Positions 22,223 through 26,609 of a stretch of 26,609 nt of DNA are shown here, piece by piece. The stretch covers positions 1 through 26,609 of the forward strand of contig NZ_CAJMDQ010000029.1 in the NCBI RefSeq assembly GCF_905212195.1, in the 5' to 3' direction. How positions within the stretch are numbered: position 1 is the first letter of the stretch; each line of letters starts with the position of its first letter. The notes below the pieces were generated by a model. It did no database searches. It was not told where the DNA came from and saw only the letters and a program-made list of their open reading frames with translations. The stretch is from an uncultured Anaerotignum sp. Its GTDB lineage: Bacteria > Bacillota > Clostridia > Lachnospirales > Anaerotignaceae. The position numbers and the translations under genes are program-made.

Positions 22223-23191
22223 ATGAAAAAGAAAAAATGGCTTTTGCATCTTGCACTTGTCGTGATTGTCTGCATAATCCTGCTTCCCTGTCTGTTTTTA
22301 CTGGGAAGTAAATTAGGCACCTCTGGCATGGCAGATGCAGAAGTGTATTATCTGGTATCAGCGAATAATTCCTTAAAGGAAGTGCGTACAAACGTACCGC
22401 AGGAGGCAGAAACATCCAACATGGCATTTCATTTGCTGGAACGCATGAAAGAGGATCCCAAAAAAGACGGAATGATCAGTGCTGTTCCGGAGGAAGTGGA
22501 GTTTTTGTCTGTACAGCTGGAAGATAAAAAAGCAGTGGTAGACGTTTCTTCTTCTTATCTTGCTTTGGAAAACGCACAGGAAGTCGTTTGCCGTTCTGCC
22601 ATTGTCTGGACGTTAACTTCTTTGGATATGGTAGATAATGTAGAACTGACGGTGGAAGGCCGTGCACTGCGGAATCAGCAGGGACAGGAAATTGGTGTTA
22701 TGAACCGGGATAATGTCCGCATTGATGGAGATGTTCCGGCGGAAACAACAGAATATGCTATCTTGAAGCTGTATTTCACCAATGCAGACGGCACAGATTT
22801 TCAGATTGAAGACCGTGTGGTAGAAGTCAATGCCAACCAAGCGCGGGAAAAAACCATTCTGGAACAGCTCATTGCTGGCCCTCTGGAAAAAGGATATTAT
22901 CCTACGGTTCCGGCTGATACAAAGATTCGGGATGTCACCACAACGAAAGATGGTATCTGTTATGTGAACTTGAGTCAGGATTTCCTGACGAAAACGGCAA
23001 CAGCGAATATCAACGATGTTGTAACAGTTTATTCCATTGTAAATTCCCTTTGTGAACTGGAAGAGGTAGATAAAGTACAGTTCCTTATGGAAGGGGAAAA
23101 GATAGAAGATTATAAAGGTGTATTGGATTTCAGCACACCTTTTACAGCAGTAGAAAGTTTACAGACCATCCGTTTACAGAATAAACCATGA
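22223..23191 (+). CDS. Membrane-anchored protein with two GerMN domains
   Basis: A 322-residue protein anchored by an N-terminal hydrophobic helix (about 6-28, after KKKK), with the rest outside the membrane. Two GerMN-like domains (PF10646) are visible. The first covers about 60-160, with VSSSYLALENAQEVVCRSAIVWTLTSL. The second covers about 180-300, with ILEQLIAGPLEKGYYPTVP, CYVNLSQDFLTK and VYSIVNSLCEL. GerM of Bacillus sporulation has the same two-domain layout and helps mother cell-forespore attachment. The segment LLPC is not a convincing lipobox. ATG 22223 was chosen over TTG 22214, which is only 3 bases from the GGAAG site. Its stop overlaps comEC (ATGA). Confidence 0.87.
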   Translation: MKKKKWLLHLALVVIVCIILLPCLFLLGSKLGTSGMADAEVYYLVSANNSLKEVRTNVPQEAETSNMAFHLLERMKEDPKKDGMISAVPEEVEFLSVQLEDKKAVVDVSSSYLALENAQEVVCRSAIVWTLTSLDMVDNVELTVEGRALRNQQGQEIGVMNRDNVRIDGDVPAETTEYAILKLYFTNADGTDFQIEDRVVEVNANQAREKTILEQLIAGPLEKGYYPTVPADTKIRDVTTTKDGICYVNLSQDFLTKTATANINDVVTVYSIVNSLCELEEVDKVQFLMEGEKIEDYKGVLDFSTPFTAVESLQTIRLQNKP

Positions 23192-25548
23192 AACGACCGG
23201 CACTTTGGATATTGATTTTCATGATATGTGGCATTTATTGCAGACTGGGTATATCTTTATGGGTATGCCTGGTCTGTATTTTTTTGTGCATTGTTTGCGG
23301 GTCATATATTGTGATAAAGACCAAAAGAACAGGGTATTTGCTTCTTCTGCTGGCGTTCCCTCTGGGTTTTCTTCTGACAAGTTATCATAGAGCGGAAAAT
23401 TTTGTATCAGCCTCGCCCGTTTCTGTGACGGGAGAAGGATATGTGGCAAAAGTAGAGAGAACTTCAGGCGGTTATCCAAAGCTGACAGTTCGTGCAGATT
23501 TGACAGAAACGACAACAGGAGAGATTCATAAAGACCAAAAGGTTTATATGATTGATATGGAGCGGGGGACATTTACAGAAGGGGAGGAAATCACGTTTTC
23601 CGGCAGCGCACAGTCCTTTGACTATGGGGATATTTTCAGTGGGTATAATGAATATCTGTATTTGAATGCAGAAGGATATGACTGCAAAATGTTCCCGGAA
23701 TCTCTGGAAAAAACAGGAGAACATCATAATACAGCAGGTACCATTGCGGCAGCTTGGAACCACAAAGTAAAAAATATTTTGGAAACCATACTGCCGCAAA
23801 AAGAAAGCGCATTGGCAGAAGCTATGATTACGGGAGACAGGGATGACATCGACGCTGGTATAGAGGAACTTTATACACAGGCTGGTGTGACCCATATACT
23901 ATGTATTTCTGGTCTGCATATGTCTTTGCTGGCTTTTTACATATCTGTCATATTGCGGCGGATATTGCATCAATCCCAACGGAAAACAGCGGCAGTGACA
24001 TTGTGTATCTGTATGGTTTTTCTGTTTCTTACAGGATTTTCACCTTCGTCTGTAAGGGCGATGGTCATGATTTCTCTGGTTTGTTTGGGGCAGATGATAT
24101 ACCAACGCCAGGAATGGCTCAATTCCATTGCATTGGCGGCACTGGTGATTCTGCTGGTAAATCCCTTTTATTTGTGGAGTGCCGGTTTTCAATTATCTTT
24201 TCTGTCAGTTCTGGGTATTTATGTGGGTTCCCATGTGATACCCAAAGGTCATACATGGTATGGTAAGATTGGCGAAATGATGGGGATTTCCTTTTTCGCC
24301 GCGCTCTTTGGCATGCCTGTAGCGGCGTATCACTTTTACCATATTTCCACAGTCAGTGTACTGGCTAACCTTGTGATACTGCCTTTGAGCGGGATATTGC
24401 TTGGCTGTACCATGTTGGCAGCGTTGTGCGGCATGATTTTTTTGCCGGCGGGTGTTTTCATGGGGGGGCCAGTCTATGTGATTTTTCGGATTTACGAAAG
24501 AGTATGCCAGCTGGTAACCATGATTCCCTATAGTTATGTGGCAGTTGGAAAGCCGCCTGTCATTGGGATTTTGTGTTTTTATGGCTTGGTTTGTTTGATT
24601 TGTTTTTATCGCCCGCAAACGCGTTTCCGTGTGGGAACAGCAGCGTGTACCGCCTTACTTTTGGTGATGCTGTTAGGAAATCGGCTTTTGTGGCATAGAA
24701 ATGAGCTGGCTTTTTTGGATGTAGGGCAGGGGGACTGTGCCGTTCTGACCACTTATGACCATCGCGCCATTGTCATTGACGGCGGCGGAAAATATAACAA
24801 AGAGTTTGGGGAAAACACAGGTACGACTATATTAGAACCCTACTTGGCATCGAAAGGTGTGACACAGATTGATGCTGTTTTCCTTAGCCATCTGGACAGT
24901 GACCACAGCATGGGCATTCTGGAATTGCTGAATGATATGCCGGTAGAAGGTGTTTATACGTCGGCAATGGAAGCAGTGGATGGACAAATGGAAAAGCAGC
25001 TGCAGGAAATCGTGGAAAAAAATCAGATTTCGTTATATACTATGAAGCATGGGGATATGATCCGCAGTGAAGCTTTTGGAGAAATGAAATGTCTGTTTCC
25101 TATTTATGTGGATCAGACAGCGGAATCTGAAAACGAACGTTCTCTGGTTCTGCGTTATGTTTATGGCGATACATCTGTTTTATTTACGGGAGATTTGGAG
25201 GCAAAACAAGAATCATTGCTGGAACGGAATAATCTGATTGAAGAAACAGATATTCTGAAAGTCAGCCATCATGGTTCCAAAACGGCTTCCGCAGAAGCTT
25301 TTTTACAGGCATTGTCACCTGAAACAGCAGTGATTTCCTGTGGTGCCAATAATCTGTACGGACATCCCCACCAAGAAGTGCTGGAACGTTTGTCTGCCTG
25401 TGGCGCAGAAATTCTCCGCACCGATGAAATGGGAAGCGTTGTTGTGAACATACCGCCTGAAGGTGCGGCAGAAGTGACAACGGCGGCAGAAAGGAAACCG
25501 ATTTATGAAAGAATTAAAGAAGCAATGGAAAGAACACCAATTCCATAA
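23188..25548 (+). CDS. comEC: ComEC/Rec2 DNA-uptake channel protein
   Basis: A 786-residue inner-membrane protein that carries single-stranded DNA into the cell during transformation. Residues 1-60 form N-terminal helices. The extracellular OB-like DUF4131 region covers about 60-190, the Competence-domain helices about 215-500 (TQAGVTHILCISGLHMSLLAF, GFSPSSVRAMVMISLVCLGQ), and the metallo-beta-lactamase-like domain about 510-770. The last has FLDVGQGDCAVL, the metal motif HLDSDH, SHHGSK and GHPHQEVLERL. All three standard ComEC parts are therefore present and intact. Start and stop both overlap neighbours (4 bases with the GerMN gene, 44 with holA). Confidence 0.94.
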   Translation: MKRPALWILIFMICGIYCRLGISLWVCLVCIFLCIVCGSYIVIKTKRTGYLLLLLAFPLGFLLTSYHRAENFVSASPVSVTGEGYVAKVERTSGGYPKLTVRADLTETTTGEIHKDQKVYMIDMERGTFTEGEEITFSGSAQSFDYGDIFSGYNEYLYLNAEGYDCKMFPESLEKTGEHHNTAGTIAAAWNHKVKNILETILPQKESALAEAMITGDRDDIDAGIEELYTQAGVTHILCISGLHMSLLAFYISVILRRILHQSQRKTAAVTLCICMVFLFLTGFSPSSVRAMVMISLVCLGQMIYQRQEWLNSIALAALVILLVNPFYLWSAGFQLSFLSVLGIYVGSHVIPKGHTWYGKIGEMMGISFFAALFGMPVAAYHFYHISTVSVLANLVILPLSGILLGCTMLAALCGMIFLPAGVFMGGPVYVIFRIYERVCQLVTMIPYSYVAVGKPPVIGILCFYGLVCLICFYRPQTRFRVGTAACTALLLVMLLGNRLLWHRNELAFLDVGQGDCAVLTTYDHRAIVIDGGGKYNKEFGENTGTTILEPYLASKGVTQIDAVFLSHLDSDHSMGILELLNDMPVEGVYTSAMEAVDGQMEKQLQEIVEKNQISLYTMKHGDMIRSEAFGEMKCLFPIYVDQTAESENERSLVLRYVYGDTSVLFTGDLEAKQESLLERNNLIEETDILKVSHHGSKTASAEAFLQALSPETAVISCGANNLYGHPHQEVLERLSACGAEILRTDEMGSVVVNIPPEGAAEVTTAAERKPIYERIKEAMERTPIP

Positions 25549-26512
25549 ATGCTATTTGTTTTATGGTACGGAAACGTATCTCATGAAAAATTATGAAGAA
25601 GCGTTGGTGCAGGCACTTTTGCCGCCGGGAACAGAGAGTATGAACTCAGATATTCTGGAAGGGAAAAAAGCAACGGCGGCAACCATTATGGATGCGGCAG
25701 AAACACTGCCTTTCCTCAATGACAAGCGTTTGGTTCTCATTCGCAACAGTGAGTTTTTCCATCGGAACGGCAGGAAGGAAGAGGGAGAGCGTCTGGTTGA
25801 GTTTTTGAAGGACAGCCCAGAAAGCACCTGTATTCTTTTTGTAGAAGAAAAAGCGGAAAAGACAGGCAAACTTTATAAAACTATTGCCAAAGAAGGGCAG
25901 GTTGTGGAGTTTGCGCCTCTGAAAGAAAAAGAAATCATCACTTGGCTGCGAAAAACATGTGCCTCCGGTGGTGTACAGCTTTCTGAAGCCATGGCAGTAT
26001 CGTTGTTGCGGACAACAGATAACAGTATGGAAAATCTCCAGCGGGAAATGGATAAACTCATTGCCTATAAAGATGGCACAGGGGAAATCACCCAAGAAGA
26101 TATTTCCGCAGTGTGTTCCGTTTCCCTAGAAGCAAAAGTCTTTGAACTGGTGCGGGCAATGGGTGAGAAAAAGACGGAAAAAGCCATTTCCATTTATTCC
26201 AATCTGTTGTCTTTGAAAGAATCGCCTTATATGGTACTGTCATTGCTGACCAGACAGTTCCGCATGATTTTGGGCAGTGCATTGCTTTCGGCGGAAGGAG
26301 CAGCACAGGCAGAAATCGCAAGCAGACTGGAAGTGCGGGATTTTGCAGTACGGGAATATCTCCGTCAGAGCAAAAGTTTTTCCATAAAGGAACTGGAACA
26401 AGCATTGGCAGATTGTCTGGAAACAGATTTGGATATCAAAAGCGGCCGTATAGCAGAAGATTTGGCAGTGGAATTGTTGCTTGTGAAATACAGCAGTCCA
26501 TCTTTTTCCTAA
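25505..26512 (+). CDS. holA: DNA polymerase III delta subunit (clamp loader)
   Basis: A 335-residue clamp-loader subunit that opens the beta sliding clamp. Features are the N-terminal HKCYLFYGTETYLMKNY (the family's Y-L-L-Y-G-E-E-x-Y-L motif), the LPFLNDKRLVLIRNSEF strand, the central AAA+-like lid with TDNSMENLQREMDKLIAYK, and the C-terminal collar domain with SLLTRQFRMIL and the ending DIKSGRIAEDLAVELLLVKY. Length matches the usual 330-345. ATG 25505 puts 44 bases inside comEC. The comEC-holA order is typical in Firmicutes. A dispersed repeat begins 36 bases after the stop and may supply its terminator beyond the window. Confidence 0.94.
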   Translation: MKELKKQWKEHQFHKCYLFYGTETYLMKNYEEALVQALLPPGTESMNSDILEGKKATAATIMDAAETLPFLNDKRLVLIRNSEFFHRNGRKEEGERLVEFLKDSPESTCILFVEEKAEKTGKLYKTIAKEGQVVEFAPLKEKEIITWLRKTCASGGVQLSEAMAVSLLRTTDNSMENLQREMDKLIAYKDGTGEITQEDISAVCSVSLEAKVFELVRAMGEKKTEKAISIYSNLLSLKESPYMVLSLLTRQFRMILGSALLSAEGAAQAEIASRLEVRDFAVREYLRQSKSFSIKELEQALADCLETDLDIKSGRIAEDLAVELLLVKYSSPSFS

Positions 26513-26547
26513 AATATATTTGAAAAAAAGAAAGGCATGAAAGCAAC

Positions 26548-26609
26548 TTCTCCTTAAGAAAACATTGATTTTCCGTTTCCTTGATTTCTTAAGGGGAATT
26601 GCGACGGCT
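26548..26609 (+). repeat. Dispersed intergenic repeat, copy C (cut by window end)
   Basis: The left 62 bases of the repeat. CCTTAAGAAA (26552-26561) and TTTCTTAAGG (26585-26594) form perfect 10-bp arms, followed by AATTGCGACGGCT, which is identical to the core of copy A. The similarity to copy A extends a few bases left (CAACTT). The remainder, including the terminator hairpin, would lie beyond the window. Confidence 0.8.

Overview
The window looks like chromosomal DNA from an anaerobic, endospore-forming member of the Clostridia, probably in or near the Lachnospiraceae/Anaerotignum group. The evidence is the contiguous spoIIGA-sigE-sigG sporulation block, strong AGGAGG-type ribosome binding sites, moderately low GC, a ferredoxin-nitroreductase fusion, an NhaC antiporter and a DUF5662 protein. 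The genus is inference. No tRNA, rRNA, CRISPR array, phage or transposase gene was seen.

Layout. 1-1823 (+): the 3' part of a PfkB sugar kinase overlaps a class II ketose-bisphosphate aldolase, and a bidirectional terminator follows. 1900-4166 (-): an OPT-family oligopeptide transporter with a small PqqD-like protein directly behind it, driven by a near-consensus promoter at 4214-4242. 4243-4946: a gene-poor AT-rich stretch with one copy of a dispersed repeat. 4947-5889 (-): a thiamine-binding (MTH1187/YqgV-type) protein and a HAD phosphatase. 6030-7343 (-): an NhaC antiporter. 7639-8604 (+): a LacI-type regulator. 8728-11103 (+): an MBOAT O-acyltransferase and an SGNH esterase-like protein, preceded by a leader with a promoter, a palindrome, an intrinsic terminator and a perfect Spo0A-box heptamer. 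11190-13720: an unknown membrane protein (-), a Cys-rich duplicated protein, a CmpB-type membrane protein and a ferredoxin-nitroreductase.

13777-16568 is the sporulation block. SpoIIGA is the membrane protease that activates pro-sigma-E, followed by sigE and sigG, with an unrecorded-looking 55-codon gene on the minus strand between the two sigma genes. 16686-17901 holds a cysteine hydrolase and a DUF5662 protein. 18119-19546 (-) is a D,D-carboxypeptidase. 19700-26512 (+) is a tightly packed run: comEA, response regulator, histidine kinase, GerMN protein, comEC, holA. It places a two-component system inside the late-competence genes.

The most unusual structure is a family of intergenic elements about 165 bp long, with four copies or partial copies at 4609, 11107, 17922 and 26548. 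They share TTTCCTTAAGAAAAC-like ends that are imperfect inverted repeats of each other, a TTGCGACGGCT-like core and a terminator hairpin. All lie between genes; three follow directly after an operon. They look like a MITE-like mobile repeat that also supplies terminators, or a structured RNA. Neither possibility could be tested here.
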